From: Eutreptiella sp. 'Long Island Sound 2002'
Taxonomy: Eukaryota > Euglenozoa > Euglenophyceae > Eutreptiales > Eutreptiaceae
Direction of reading: 5' to 3'
Assembly (NCBI GenBank): GCA_964036045.1
Contig: OZ038378.1
Location: 186,409,128-186,473,127 of the forward strand
Length of the DNA: 64,000 nucleotides
Numbering within the stretch: position 1 is the stretch's first letter; each line of letters opens with the position of its first letter. Both the position numbers and the translations under genes were made by a program. The notes below the pieces were generated by a model, which was not told the DNA's origin, searched no databases, and worked only from the letters and a program-made list of their open reading frames with translations. Shown here piece after piece: positions 45,251-55,509 of this stretch.

Positions 45251-48200
45251 CTACCAACGTCCGCGCCCGTTCGGCGCTCCCTTGCCTCCTTTATCGCCCT
45301 TGCCGCCGCCACCCTTATAACCACCACCACCCTTATCACCACCGCCACCCTTATCGCCACCCTTAGGCTTACCACCTTTAGACTTACCCGCAATGTTCCA
45401 ATGAGTGTCATTGCACGGAGAATTAGGCTTACACGTCCAAAGGGTGGTATTGGTGGCACCCCAATCAATCCAAGACATGTCCATATCCGTTTGTTTACGT
45501 GTTTTCCAATGTTTGGAACACGGAACCCAAAAGGTAGGTGGCGGTTTAGCCCCGGGGTCGACGGGTTTCTTCGCCGGAGGTTTAGAGTGACCCACGGCGT
45601 TGACGGAGGTGTCAGCGGGTTCGGAGGTGTCAGGGTCCGCCGTAGCCTCCGCATTAACCGCATGCACCGCGGTTTTATTGTGAGAAGGGCGATGAGTGTA
45701 CGTCACCGTCGTCTTGTCTCCTTTATTGAGGCGTTCGAGAGCTTCCCTCTCTGACACGCTTTTATGGGCAAGGGCGTAGATTTCCGCAGGCTTCAAACGA
45801 GGCCTACGTTGCTCCACTTTCATAGTGTAGCCGCGTGTGTGAGGTGTGTTGTTGAGTTTCAAGATCCACTCCTGGAGAGCCGGGTCTTTGCAGTCAACTA
45901 TCACCCCCGGCCCCGAATAGGAAACAATCTCAGGAATCGTAGTGCAAGCTTGAGCGCTATATTTCCTGAGTTCTTTTTCGAATGGGGCGCGACCCGGCGA
46001 AGGGTCAAGGCCACTAAAATCCACCACATAGCTGTCTGGGCTATTCTTAGCCTCTTGCTTGACGACCTTCTCCTTGATCCACGGGAGCTTGCTTAGGAGC
46101 TGCTCCCGGATCACGTGGGGACGAGTCTCATTGCTCAGAGGCAACAAACGTTGCCAACGAGCATAGAAATCTTCAAGGTCGATGAGGGTTATTTGCCCTC
46201 TAACCACCCTGGGGGTGAGGGCTCGCCACCTTTCATCAGCCCTTGAGGGGTCATACTCGTGGAAACGTTGTTCCAAAAAGTCCCACAACTCTTTGAGGGT
46301 GGGGGCCGTGCGTGTGTGGTGGGTGGCCTCGGCAACCCGGGCGTTGATGATCGCCTTTAGCCATGGGGGCAAGGTACTCAAAATCATTTTTGCCTCGTTG
46401 GCCTTTCGGTACATGGTATCACACCCCCCCAACCATTGTTGAAGCTTCTCCACCCACTCGTCGTAGCACTCTAGCTGCCCATTAAATTGCGGTTTAGGCA
46501 TATCACTATCCTCCACCGCTTTGGTGTAACTATTTTGCACCATAGGCATTTGGTACGGGTGGTAAGCAGGGGGAGCCATGGTTGGGGGTGCACCTCCACT
46601 TGCACTTGGTGCAACTTTCACTGGAGAGACTGTACACGTATCCGTAGGATGAGAGGGCGTGTACGAAGGTTTCCCAGGGGAAGTGAAAACATTTTTCGTG
46701 AGGGGATTAATGTTCCCCAACGAAGAGGTGTTCTCCTCTTCATTGGCCCACGGGGCCGTAGGCTCCGTGGGGTGTTCTTCGCCCTTAGGCGTCGCCCTCC
46801 ACTCGGGAACAGCACGTTCCTTCTGCTTTTCGGCGATTCCCCTCCACGATGTAGGTTCTTGGGGGTGGGGGTGTTCGTGGTGTTCTTCCCCCCCCTTCGG
46901 CCACCCCGAATCCGGACAAGCGTTCGGATGGTAGATGCAATCGTGGGATGGGTGGACGGAGAAAGGAAGGACACACCCACCACCGGATGAACCGGATGGC
47001 GCGCCCATGGGCGCCGTAGGCGCCGCCGGTGTAGGATCAGGAACGGGCGGAGGCGCCGATGGCGGGGGTGGGACCACTGTAACGGGTTCCGCAGGCGTGG
47101 AGTACCAGTGGTCCCACGCATCGATCCTAGATGCAACGGCGGCGTAACGTGTAGCGAGCGACTCCACTGCGCTAAAGCACTTAGCCGTGTTGCCGTTGGA
47201 CATCTTAAGATGATCTGCCACGCTAGCCTCCACCACCTTAGAATCCCGTTGGTATGCCTGAACCACCGCGTCAAACTTAGCCAATGTAGACAAGATTTGG
47301 GTCATCCGGTCCCCGTAGGACTGACTGATGCCCACGGTAGAGGCTACTGCCTGAGAAAGTTCCTGATGGGATCGCTGCAACTCCAGATTCTGATTTCGCA
47401 GGTCCCTCACCTGTGCCATCAGAGATTGGATGCACGTTTCGTAGTGCACCACACACCGGGGACAGTCACAGGTGTGCTGTAGGTCGTCCTCCCCCCGTGT
47501 AGGAGTGGGGCCCCCAGAATGTCGAAAAGATGGACCCCCCCCTCCACGAGGAGGAGATGACCCACCACCGCCCCCCCCAGCAGCCCCCCCTGCCACGGAG
47601 GGACCAGAGGGCCCCCCCGCAGGGCGAGACGGGGGTGTGGGGCGCGCAGCAACAGGCGCTGGCGCCCCCCCACTAGAGGGATGTCCCCCCCCCGAACCCC
47701 CACCATTAGATGGCCGAACCAGGTGCGGGATTCCCTGCACGTGCTCGATGTAAGCCACCTGGCGGTGGCGGGGTGACGGCGGAGGGGGAACATGACCAAC
47801 AGTATTCGGTCGCGGCGGTGGGGGTGGGGAATCGTCCACCACAATATACTGTGGTGACTCATGAACCACCATAGGTGATCGAGTTCTCGGATGGGAAGCA
47901 AAAACAGGCTCCGATCCCGTTGCAACCTCTGGATCCCCCCCCCAATTGGGCAGTTGGGGGTCCTCCGTAGGAGATGTATTTGTGGGGGGAGAGACCAAAT
48001 TTATTGGGAGGGTTGCTGAACCTCCCTCCACCTGATTCCCTCCCCCCCAGCACAGATTGTTGACCTTCGGCATTGCCGGAGAATCATCCACCAGGGATGG
48101 ACGATCTTTCGTGCCACTCATAGGCACTGGAGATGTAATACCGGCCCGGTCCCCCGTAGGCTCCGGAGATTCCACGACAAGACACGGGCGGTGTTTGACG

Positions 48201-49402
48201 CCGCTCATAGGCACCGGGGACCCTTCCACAGCAATGAACTGAGGGGCCGGAGAGTCCTCCACCGTGATGTAGTGGGGGGCCGGGGATTCTTCCACCAGCA
48301 TGGGGCGATCCCTGGTCCCTGACATAGGTTCAAGAGGTGCAGGCGACGAGGCAACGGAAATAGGGGAGTGATGGAGTTCATGACGTTCCAACACTCCAAT
48401 CTCCTCCTCCTCATCGTCGTTCCACTGCTCCACCGCCAGGGGGAACCACTGGTCACACTCATCCTCCTCGATTTGCGTGGGGGATTCCTCGATGATCGTA
48501 GGATTTAGCCTGGATCCGCTCGGGGGATTGGGATACGCTCCCAAGGCAGGAGATTCCTCCACCAGGGAGGGAAACCGCCGCGATCCACTCATTGGAGTGG
48601 GCGACGATTCCACCACAGTGGGGTTCTGCCTAGTCCCCGACAGGGCTTGCTGGATCAGGGCCACGGCCTCTCGAGCCGGACCCAGATGGCCATGGGGATC
48701 AGGCGTGAGCGCGAGGACTCGACGGTTTTCAGCGTCGAGTTGGTCAACAATGGGGCTGATGGGCCCTGCCGCAAACAGGTTTTGTCTGACCTGAGGCTCT
48801 GGCAACCCCCCTAGCGACGGAGGAGTGCCAGAGTCGACCACGATAGGCCCCATTGGCGAAGCCATCGTACCCCAGTCGGCAGCGCGTGAGGGCGCAGCGT
48901 TCGTACGCTCGATCACCCCAGTAGACAGGTCGATTACTGCCCGATTCTCGGCGCTAGTAACGGTTCCCGAGCCCATAATAGGCGATTGTGGTCCTCTTAT
49001 CGCTCCCTGAGGGTGGCCGTCTATTTCCCCCCCAACCATCCCAGGTACACCAGCTGGATTTCGAGGATGGGGGGCCCCGATGGGAACATTCGGGGATTTC
49101 GGAAACTTAGAATTTGTAGCCACTTGGGGCTTGGCCCGTTTTTGCGGCCCCTGCCCGGTCGATGGGGTCAGGGCCGAGGAGGTCCTGAGAGTGGGGACCT
49201 GGACACCCTCAGCTATCCCTCCCGGGGAAGAGATTTTAACTTGAATTTGGTCCACGAAATCTTGGACCGATCGCTTTCCGCGATGCCAAGCGCCCAACAG
49301 AGACGAAAAATTTTCGCCTCTGCTACCATGAAACCAGACCGGGTGGTCAGGAGCAGAGGTCGCAGTGGCATGGGCAGCAACATTGCTTGGCATAGAAGAC
49401 AT
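45251..49402 (-). CDS. Ty3 gag, 1383 residues
   Basis: ATG 49402 lies inside the 5' LTR, so about the first 24 codons come from LTR sequence and the primer site is itself translated. The N-terminal two thirds are Pro/Ser-rich with repeated units like SPxPMSGTKDRPSLV, then a coiled-coil segment (MAQVRDLRNQNLELQRSHQE). The retrotransposon capsid domain follows near residues 960-1110 (QLECYDEWVEKLQQWLGG, TLKELWDFLEQRF). The C-terminus has CKPNSPCNDTHW, an atypical possible knuckle, and a Gly/Lys-rich basic tail. It ends at UAG 45251-45253, in the same frame as pol. At nearly 1400 residues it is far longer than typical gags of a few hundred residues. Confidence 0.88.
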   Translation of the reverse strand: MSSMPSNVAAHATATSAPDHPVWFHGSRGENFSSLLGAWHRGKRSVQDFVDQIQVKISSPGGIAEGVQVPTLRTSSALTPSTGQGPQKRAKPQVATNSKFPKSPNVPIGAPHPRNPAGVPGMVGGEIDGHPQGAIRGPQSPIMGSGTVTSAENRAVIDLSTGVIERTNAAPSRAADWGTMASPMGPIVVDSGTPPSLGGLPEPQVRQNLFAAGPISPIVDQLDAENRRVLALTPDPHGHLGPAREAVALIQQALSGTRQNPTVVESSPTPMSGSRRFPSLVEESPALGAYPNPPSGSRLNPTIIEESPTQIEEDECDQWFPLAVEQWNDDEEEEIGVLERHELHHSPISVASSPAPLEPMSGTRDRPMLVEESPAPHYITVEDSPAPQFIAVEGSPVPMSGVKHRPCLVVESPEPTGDRAGITSPVPMSGTKDRPSLVDDSPAMPKVNNLCWGGGNQVEGGSATLPINLVSPPTNTSPTEDPQLPNWGGDPEVATGSEPVFASHPRTRSPMVVHESPQYIVVDDSPPPPPRPNTVGHVPPPPSPRHRQVAYIEHVQGIPHLVRPSNGGGSGGGHPSSGGAPAPVAARPTPPSRPAGGPSGPSVAGGAAGGGGGGSSPPRGGGGPSFRHSGGPTPTRGEDDLQHTCDCPRCVVHYETCIQSLMAQVRDLRNQNLELQRSHQELSQAVASTVGISQSYGDRMTQILSTLAKFDAVVQAYQRDSKVVEASVADHLKMSNGNTAKCFSAVESLATRYAAVASRIDAWDHWYSTPAEPVTVVPPPPSAPPPVPDPTPAAPTAPMGAPSGSSGGGCVLPFSVHPSHDCIYHPNACPDSGWPKGGEEHHEHPHPQEPTSWRGIAEKQKERAVPEWRATPKGEEHPTEPTAPWANEEENTSSLGNINPLTKNVFTSPGKPSYTPSHPTDTCTVSPVKVAPSASGGAPPTMAPPAYHPYQMPMVQNSYTKAVEDSDMPKPQFNGQLECYDEWVEKLQQWLGGCDTMYRKANEAKMILSTLPPWLKAIINARVAEATHHTRTAPTLKELWDFLEQRFHEYDPSRADERWRALTPRVVRGQITLIDLEDFYARWQRLLPLSNETRPHVIREQLLSKLPWIKEKVVKQEAKNSPDSYVVDFSGLDPSPGRAPFEKELRKYSAQACTTIPEIVSYSGPGVIVDCKDPALQEWILKLNNTPHTRGYTMKVEQRRPRLKPAEIYALAHKSVSEREALERLNKGDKTTVTYTHRPSHNKTAVHAVNAEATADPDTSEPADTSVNAVGHSKPPAKKPVDPGAKPPPTFWVPCSKHWKTRKQTDMDMSWIDWGATNTTLWTCKPNSPCNDTHWNIAGKSKGGKPKGGDKGGGGDKGGGGYKGGGGKGDKGGKGAPNGRGRW
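49315..49328 (-). other. primer-binding site, tRNA-iMet type
   Basis: Read on the minus strand, TGGTAGCAGAGGCG follows the LTR CA with no spacer. It is complementary to the CTCTGCTACCA 3' end known from eukaryotic initiator Met tRNAs. It overlaps gag codons just after the LTR. Confidence 0.85.
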
Positions 49403-49671
49403 AACGATAGTGTTGACTGAATAGTATCCTGCAAACAGATATGGTACACATAGCCAATGAAATACCTGATATGCACATATGAGAAATCCACCCTATCATC
49501 CACTAATTGAATAACTACTAAACATCCAAGAATGCCTTATCCATCCCACATCCTATGTTCCTAACAAGGAAATGGAATATGATATACCCTATCCCACATA
49601 TATCCCATATATAGGGCCATATAATGCTCCCTTAGGGGTAAAATGCCAGGGTAGGGTTGTGACCTGCTTCA
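49329..49671 (-). repeat. Ty3 element 5' LTR
   Basis: 343 bp, TG...CA, apparently identical to 36497-36839. It contains the gag start codon at 49402. Confidence 0.93.
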
Positions 49672-49880
49672 CCTGCTTGTGCCTCCCCCCCCAATTCTAG
49701 CCCTCCCAAAAAAAACACCCTCAAATCATTCCTTGGGTGGTAGATGACAACAACTATGGTCAGGCATGAGACGAATAACGAAGAAGTTGCTCTACTGTCC
49801 GCAGGCAGACGACTCTTTGATATGTTCTGTCTGGCCCGCTCCCGTGCTTTTTCTTTTTGCAGAAATCACTTTGACGATCA
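49672..49880 (+). promoter_or_regulatory. presumed 5' flank of the EGF/TSP gene
   Basis: 209 bp between the Ty3 LTR and the likely start codon. No TATA box is evident. A pyrimidine-rich CTTTTTCTTTTTGCAG at about 49847-49862 could be a 3' splice site, so an upstream exon may exist or may have been separated by the retrotransposon. Confidence 0.3.
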
Positions 49881-52800
49881 ATGTGGCAGGGGCTGTTTTT
49901 CATCCTTCTGCTGGCATCTGCAACCGGTGACAGTGGCGTGGCAAACGCAGGCGTCGAATGTTGGGAGGCTTGTGACAAGATTTCTGGCGCATGCACCTCC
50001 TGTGGATCGGGCAAGTGCTGCCGCAGGGGATGACCATCGAATGGGTGCCTGCCGGACGAAGGAGGCCTTAACAACCACGTATGCATTGCCGATGAAAGCG
50101 AATGCCTCACCGACAACGGAGGCTGTGCCCAGATCTGCACCAATACCATGGGATCCCATGTATGTTCCTGCAAGTTTGGATATAAGCTGATTGCGAATGG
50201 CGCTAGCTGTGATGATATTGATGAGGGTGCCCTGGGAACGCACAACTGTCCTGCCAACGCCATATGCAGCAACATTGAGGGAGCTTTTGTTTGCCTATGT
50301 AATGCTGGTTACAGTCCCGTGGTCGATTGTGTAGGAACTGAGTGGAGTATATGGGGCCACTGTTCTGCGGAGTGTGGCGGGGGATCACGGATGCGGACTA
50401 GAACATTTGTGAAGCAGCGTCCAGATGCCGTCTGTGGGGACAGTGTGGAGACGGAGACATGCAACTCACAGAATTGCCCTGTGCACTGCTTGGTGTCCAA
50501 ATGGACACAGTGGACAGTGTGTTCTCAAACGTGTGCGGGAGGAAGCAGAAGCCGTCTACGGAGTTTCCATCGGCTGCCACGGAATGGGGGAAGATCTTGT
50601 GGGGACCCTACACAGACAGAGGACTGCTCTACAGAAGCCTGCCCGTCAGAGTCTCCATCACCATCGCCCTCTTCATCACCCTCTGAATCGCCCTCTCCAT
50701 CTCTTTCGCCATCAAGTTTGCCATCACCCTCTGGATTGCCCTCTGCATCTCGTTCGCCATCTGGTTCGCCATCTCCGTCGGTGTCCACATCACCATCTGG
50801 ATCGCCATCACCCTCTGACTCGCCCTCTCCACCATCGCCGTTCCCTTCAGCCTCACCCCCACCATCGGAATCCCCTTCAGCCTCACAATCGGCATCACCG
50901 CGGGAATCACCATCGCCATCGCCTTCAATTTCTCCCTCCCCTCCACCTTTGTGCGTCCTTCGTCCGGGAACCTTGAGCAGTAACCCTGCGTGTAACTATC
51001 CCGGTGGTTCTGAGCAGCTGGTAGCTGGTACAAGGGTTGCTGGATTTGCGTCAGAATTCAGGTGCTCTGCAGAAGCGCTTGCAGCAAGTGTGCTGTCATG
51101 TGACCGTTATTCAGTGGGTGGCATAAATTCGCAACCCAGCGATCCGGGGGAGTTTTTGTGTGCGGACAACTGGGCCTTCTTCTATACTTCCACGGACTGC
51201 GAAGAATGTGGGGAAAACAACTATCCCGTGACCCAGTGTCGCAGTTCCAGATGCAACCTGCCCCCAGCGTACTATTTGGAAAACATAATCGGTCACGGTG
51301 ACCAGCAAAGAACCAGCGACCACCTTCAAATGTACTGCGCTCAGTCTGAGGGCAGGAAACACGAAGGTTCCTGGTGCTCTCTCTCATATATGGCTAATTT
51401 GAGAGACACCAACACGGCACATGAGGGGATGGGCTGTAGTCCGGGGTACCACGGCACGCCTAATTTGACACCTGATCTTGACTGCGACTGGAGCTTCGAC
51501 TACGACCCACACACTCTCCAACCAAAACCCTATACCACCCAAAGACCGTTTTTTACTGGGATTGAAGGATGCACACCCAATCGATGCATTCTTCCAGCAG
51601 GATACGTCAGTCCCAACCCCGACTGTAACTCTGATGGCTGCACGGTGCAAGAGTTAGAAGATGCTGGTGCCTTGCAATGTATGCCCGGTTGGGCAACGGC
51701 AACGGGAAATCCGAGCATTGAAGACAAGTGTTATGAAGATGGCGGTGTTTTCAGTGTTCGGTGTCAAGGAAAGGAAGGATGCCAGGAAAACAATTGCAAC
51801 TGGGTGCCTTCCCCCTCTCCATCCGCATCGGAATCTCCCTCTCCATCAGGCTATTCACCTGCATCGGCATCGGAGTCCCCCTCGGAGTCACCGTCACCCT
51901 CTGTATCACCGTCACCATCGCCATCCCCCTCTGCGCCTGCATCGGTCTCTCCGTCACCGTCACCATCGCCATCCGCCTCTGCATCTGCATCGGTCTCTCC
52001 GTCACCGTCACCATCGCCATCCCCCTCTGCGTCACCGTCACCATCGCCATCCCCCTCTGCGTCTGCATCGTCCTCCCCGATGCCATCACCATCACTCTCT
52101 GCATCTCCATCAGCATCACCACCTTCCCCCTCTCCATCTCCGTCAATGCCCTCTCCATCTCCATCTGAGTCGGCCTCACCGTCTCCATCAGAATCACCAT
52201 CGCCATCGCCATCTACATCTCCATCTGAAAGTCCGTCACCATCTGAGTCACCATCACCATCTGAGTCTCCATCACCTGCTTCGGACTCTCCGTCTCCATC
52301 ACCCTCTTTTTCGCCAGGACCAGCCTGTGCTGTTGGGGAGAGAGTGTCCAGCAACAAGTGCGTTGCCTGCGCTGCTGGCTTCATGAATGCCCCAGGAGAC
52401 CTGAGGAATGGGCCTGATACCACTTGTGACGATGTCGATGAGTGCGCTGCTGGTACACACAGCTGTCCATTTTCCACAGTCTGTATAAACTCCGAGGGGA
52501 ACTTCAGTTGTGCAAGCCCCGGTCAGTACACTTGTGCAGACGTTGATGAGTGTGCTGCTGGAACGCACAACTGTGGCACCAACGCCAAATGCCGCAACAC
52601 TGTAGGGTCCTTCACCTGCTGGTGTAATACTGGCTTGGTTGGCAATGGACAGACATGCGTATCTGCGCCTTCGCCATACCAAGTACTCCACCCGTTCCCA
52701 TCACTGTCAGATTTCCTTGCGTTCATGACTGAATCCATTGGATTCACATTCGGCACTATCCCTTCTCAAGCACCAGGTGGTTCAGCAACACTGCTGGCAG

Positions 52801-53870
52801 CATATGCTAACATGGCCGTCGGTGTCTTGTACTCAATCTCAGAAAACCTGCCAGCCTTCAAAATCAATGACCAGACATTTGAGATTACGGACTGGGGTAG
52901 TAACGTTCATAGTGCAACCATTCTGGTGCATGACTTTGAAGATGCGGAGGCATGTTTGGGATACAACCTACAGCGGCCCTTGGAGTTGCAGCCTGCAGCA
53001 ATCATGCAAGTTGTATCACTCACACGTTGGGACACCTCTGGCAACAAAATATCAGATGGCACCTTCACATTGCAAGTTGATCTTCCACGTAATTCTAGTA
53101 GCAACCCTGTATTCAAGCGCTACAATGATGGATCTGCTGAGCCTAGTGACCTGATCCTAGAAGGGGGCACAGTGGAGAAGTGTGGGTCTGCATGCTACAG
53201 AGTCACTGCAGTGAAAACCTCTTCATTTGCAGCATTCACTAGTGTATCCAGCTCAAGCCCAAGCCCAAGCCCAAGCCCTAGCTCGGGCCCCTCATCAACA
53301 GGAGGCGATGACGGATTACCTTGGCTGGGTCTCTTGGCCCTAGTGGCTGTCCCGCTGCTCGTCTTTGCGGTCTGGAGATTCTGGTCTGCGGTCTGGAGAG
53401 GAAGACCAGAAGAAAGCTGGGAAGAAGAGCAAGATGTACCTATCTCAGAAGAAGAGCAAGGTGAAGGTGATCATGGGTATCCATTTATGTTCACCCCAGT
53501 TCCCTCGTTCAATACGCCCAACCCAGTTCACTGCGAAGAGATGGATACTATGTCCGATTGCATACTGCACCGAGAGACCTGTGCTCTGTTTGACGCAGTA
53601 CCCCCGGAGGCGTATGCTGTCACAGGCATATTGCACCCAGAGATGCATGCCATTTCTGAGGTATTACACCCAGAGGCGTTTGCAATGCCCGATGTACTAC
53701 AACCAGAGATATATGCCACGTCTAATGTATTGCACCCGGACACACATGCCATGTCAAATGTGTGGCACCCAGAGATGGATGCTATGTATGACGCATTGCA
53801 CCCAGAGGCATTGCACCGAGAGACATCCGCAATGTCTGGCATCTTTGTCCCAGATGCATTCCACGTCTGA
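49881..53870 (+). CDS. EGF/thrombospondin-type membrane protein with premature UGA
   Basis: ATG 49881 opens a signal peptide (MWQGLFFILLLASA). A Cys-rich segment (CGSGKCCRRG) meets TGA at 50031 (codon 51); the same frame then stays open to TGA 53868. Beyond it come an EGF repeat, a second EGF repeat lacking its first Cys (DIDEGALGTHNC), and two thrombospondin type 1 repeats (WSIWGHCSAECGGG, WTQWTVCSQTCAGG). Next are a Ser-Pro linker (50640-50947), an 280-residue Cys-rich region, a second Ser-Pro linker (51808-52314), two calcium-binding-type EGF repeats (DVDECAAGTH), an unrecognised ectodomain, one membrane helix (LPWLGLLALVAVPLLVFAVW) and a cytosolic tail of 11-residue repeats (LHPEMHAISEV type). 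It is probably a cell-surface adhesion or wall protein. It is a pseudogene unless the UGA is an error, a polymorphism or spliced out. Confidence 0.8.
53626..53850 (+). repeat. 33-bp coding minisatellite in the cytosolic tail
   Basis: Codes for consecutive 11-residue units LHPEMHAISEV, LHPEAFAMPDV, LQPEIYATSNV, LHPDTHAMSNV and WHPEMDAMYDA, then an extended last unit. The period is a multiple of three, so the frame is preserved. Confidence 0.85.
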
Positions 53871-54007
53871 TGTATGGCACCCAGAGATAGAGAGAAGGGC
53901 AAGGGCCCCTCTCTACCAGGTTTTTCGATTGTTGTGCCTACAGTGCTGTGTGGCACAACTGATTGTCCACTTGCACCTGGCCTGGCTGTGCAACTGTGTC
54001 TGTTGCA
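53633..54007 (+). repeat. block A, copy 1 (end of EGF/TSP gene and 3' flank)
   Basis: 375 bp nearly identical to 55052-55426. It covers the tail repeats, the stop codon and about 135 bp downstream. Confidence 0.9.
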
Positions 54008-54056
54008 TCCAAGGCAATACATTTCTCTATGTATTTCACAGAATGCTTCGTGTTTC
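53981..54056 (+). repeat. block C, copy 1
   Basis: About 76 bp from CCTGGCTGTGCAACTGTGTC to GAATGCTTCGTGTTTC, repeated at 56212-56286 at the right end of the duplicated complex. Confidence 0.85.
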
Positions 54057-54340
54057 GGAATTTCAGGTTGTTCCTGCACCGCTGTGGACCGCATGTACCG
54101 CCATGGCTCCTTGACATGCGACTGGCCACAGTGTGCATGTCAATGTATGGGCCAGTTTACAGCATCTGCACTCAGAAACCAAAGCCCAATTGGGCGTGGA
54201 ATGCTGTGACTTGTGAGCCAGTGGTGGCATGCGGTTCAGAATTGGGTACGCACTTTTATGCTGTTCGGCAATTTGCTGTGTGGCACAACTGATTGCCCAC
54301 TTCCACCTGGCCTGGCTGTGCACAATTTTGCCCATAATTT
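54047..54340 (+). repeat. dispersed repeat D, copy 1
   Basis: About 290 bp from GTGTTTCGGAATTTCAGGTT to TGTGCACAATTTTGCCCAT, repeated with few differences at 61610-61905. It contains a roughly 55-bp motif (GTGTGGCACAACTGATTG...CCTGGCCTGGCTGTGCA) also found at 53944-53998, 55362-55411 and 61839-61890. Confidence 0.85.
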
Positions 54341-54360
54341 CATTTTTTTGGAATTTTTTA

Positions 54361-55043
54361 GAGAGTGCCATATGAGGCGTGTATTCCCCTGAAGTATGGT
54401 GATCCAATTCACAGACTGAACCAACAGATCAAACAATCAATTCCTGGGACCAAACTGTTTGCAGTCAACCGTCCACAGCCAAATCTCAGGAAGCGCTGGC
54501 ACAGAGCGCTGGTAAAAACCCTGAATGATCTGGAGAATGTCCAGGCAGCTGCAGACAGTTTGTCTATGGATGCCAGCCTGTTGTTGAATTGCAGGGCAGC
54601 AGCTGAAAATGGCAACTGCAGCCAGAGTAAGCGCCGCCGCGTCGCCTGAACAGGTTGCGCACACAGCCAGAATATCATGTGTTTTGAATATTTGTGAATG
54701 CAATTCCTGCGCTATGCACATGTATTTTCAGTGAAGTCAGTGAACCAGATGTATAATACACCAGATGGAACACGCCAGTAAAATGACGGATGTCTGCATG
54801 TGTGACACACGCACTGATGTGAGATAAAGAATGTCTTTTTGAATATCCTGTGTTATGTCACGCTCAGACTGATGAGGGCCTAGTGTTGGGCCAAAAACGG
54901 TCTAGTTTTTTGGCTTTGTTTGTGGACGCTTGCATGTGAGCCGTGTGTGAAGTAGCCCGTGACCACCGCTGATTTTCTGATTGAGGACCCCTTCTCTGGA
55001 TTTTCCGGCGAGGACAAGCTCAAAGCTCATCCCAAAAAATTCC
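54361..55043 (+). repeat. block B, copy 1, with A/T-rich inverted ends
   Basis: 683 bp nearly identical to 55510-56192. Its left edge abuts TTTTTTTGGAATTTTTTAG and its right edge is CCCAAAAAATTCCAAAAAAAA, so the junctions are inverted repeats of each other. It holds a 94-codon open frame and a 3'-UTR-like remainder. Confidence 0.88.
54365..54649 (+). CDS. unrecognised 94-residue frame, copy 1
   Basis: Open from just after TTTTTTAG, a plausible 3' splice site, to TGA 54647. No ATG is at its start (the first codon is GTG), so it looks like a terminal exon. The sequence includes DPIHRLNQQIKQSIPGTKLF, a helical middle and a basic end SKRRRVA resembling a nuclear localisation signal. The second copy (55505-55798) has mostly conservative changes. 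It may be the last exon of a gene whose other exons lie elsewhere. No family is recognised. Confidence 0.4.
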   Translation: MPYEACIPLKYGDPIHRLNQQIKQSIPGTKLFAVNRPQPNLRKRWHRALVKTLNDLENVQAAADSLSMDASLLLNCRAAAENGNCSQSKRRRVA

Positions 55044-55051
55044 AAAAAAAA

Positions 55052-55426
55052 GCACCCAGAGATGCATGCCATTTCTGAGGTATTACACCCAGAGGCGTTT
55101 GCAATGCCCGATGTACTACAACCAGAGATATATACCACGTCTAATGTATTGCACCCGGACACACATGCCATGTCAAATGTGTGGCACCCAGAGATGGATG
55201 CTATGTATGACGCATTGCACCCAGAGGCATTGCACCCAGAGACGTCCGCAATGTCTGGCATCTTTGTCCCAGATGCATTCCACGTCTGATGTATGGCACC
55301 CAGAGATATAGAGAAGGGCAAGGGCCCCTCTCTACCAGGTTTTTTGATTGTTGTGCCTACAGTGCTGTGTGGCACAACTGATAGTCCACTTGCACCTGGC
55401 CTGGCTGTGCAACTGTGTCTGTTGCA
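55052..55426 (+). repeat. block A, copy 2
   Basis: Second copy of 53633-54007, starting at the tail repeat LHPEMHAISEV without the rest of the gene. It has few substitutions, for example ATAT[A/G]CCACG. It is joined directly to the poly(A)-like end of block B copy 1. Confidence 0.9.
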
Positions 55427-55509
55427 GATTTTTTTTTTTGGAATTTTTTCGGTTTTTGGAATTTTTTTCGAATTTTTTCGTTTTTCGAATTTTTTCGCAT
55501 CCATGTGTG
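55427..55509 (+). repeat. T-rich GGAATTTTTT/CGAATTTTTT linker
   Basis: Replaces repeat D between blocks A and B in the second unit. It consists of iterations of GGAATTTTTT and CGAATTTTTT. Confidence 0.8.

Larger units (their letters stand above)
36497..49671 (-). mobile_element. 13.2-kb Ty3/gypsy LTR retrotransposon, chromovirus-like
   Basis: Two apparently identical 343-bp direct repeats starting TG and ending CA bound the element. Read on the minus strand it runs 5' LTR (49329-49671), primer site, gag, pol with protease-RT-RNase H-integrase-chromodomain, a 3.1-kb noncoding region, polypurine tract and 3' LTR (36497-36839). The order RT-RNase H-integrase and the terminal chromodomain assign it to Ty3/gypsy chromoviruses (Metaviridae). 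Apparently identical LTRs indicate a recent insertion. The outer flanks (CGCGT and CCTGC) show no target-site duplication, which may mean recombination between elements. The 5' LTR ends 209 bp from the EGF-type gene start, pointing away from it. Confidence 0.93.

Noticed and set aside
19478-45253. In-frame TAA 19478, TAG 25502, TAG near 30846, TAG 45251 and a CAA/TAA difference between LTRs suggested UAR could code for glutamine, as in some ulvophyte algae.
   Set aside because: Frames of 1,383, 1,430, 1,240 and 1,120 codons contain many Gln codons but no UAR, and UGA also interrupts frames (21520, 32618, 50031). Decay or readthrough explains the cases better.
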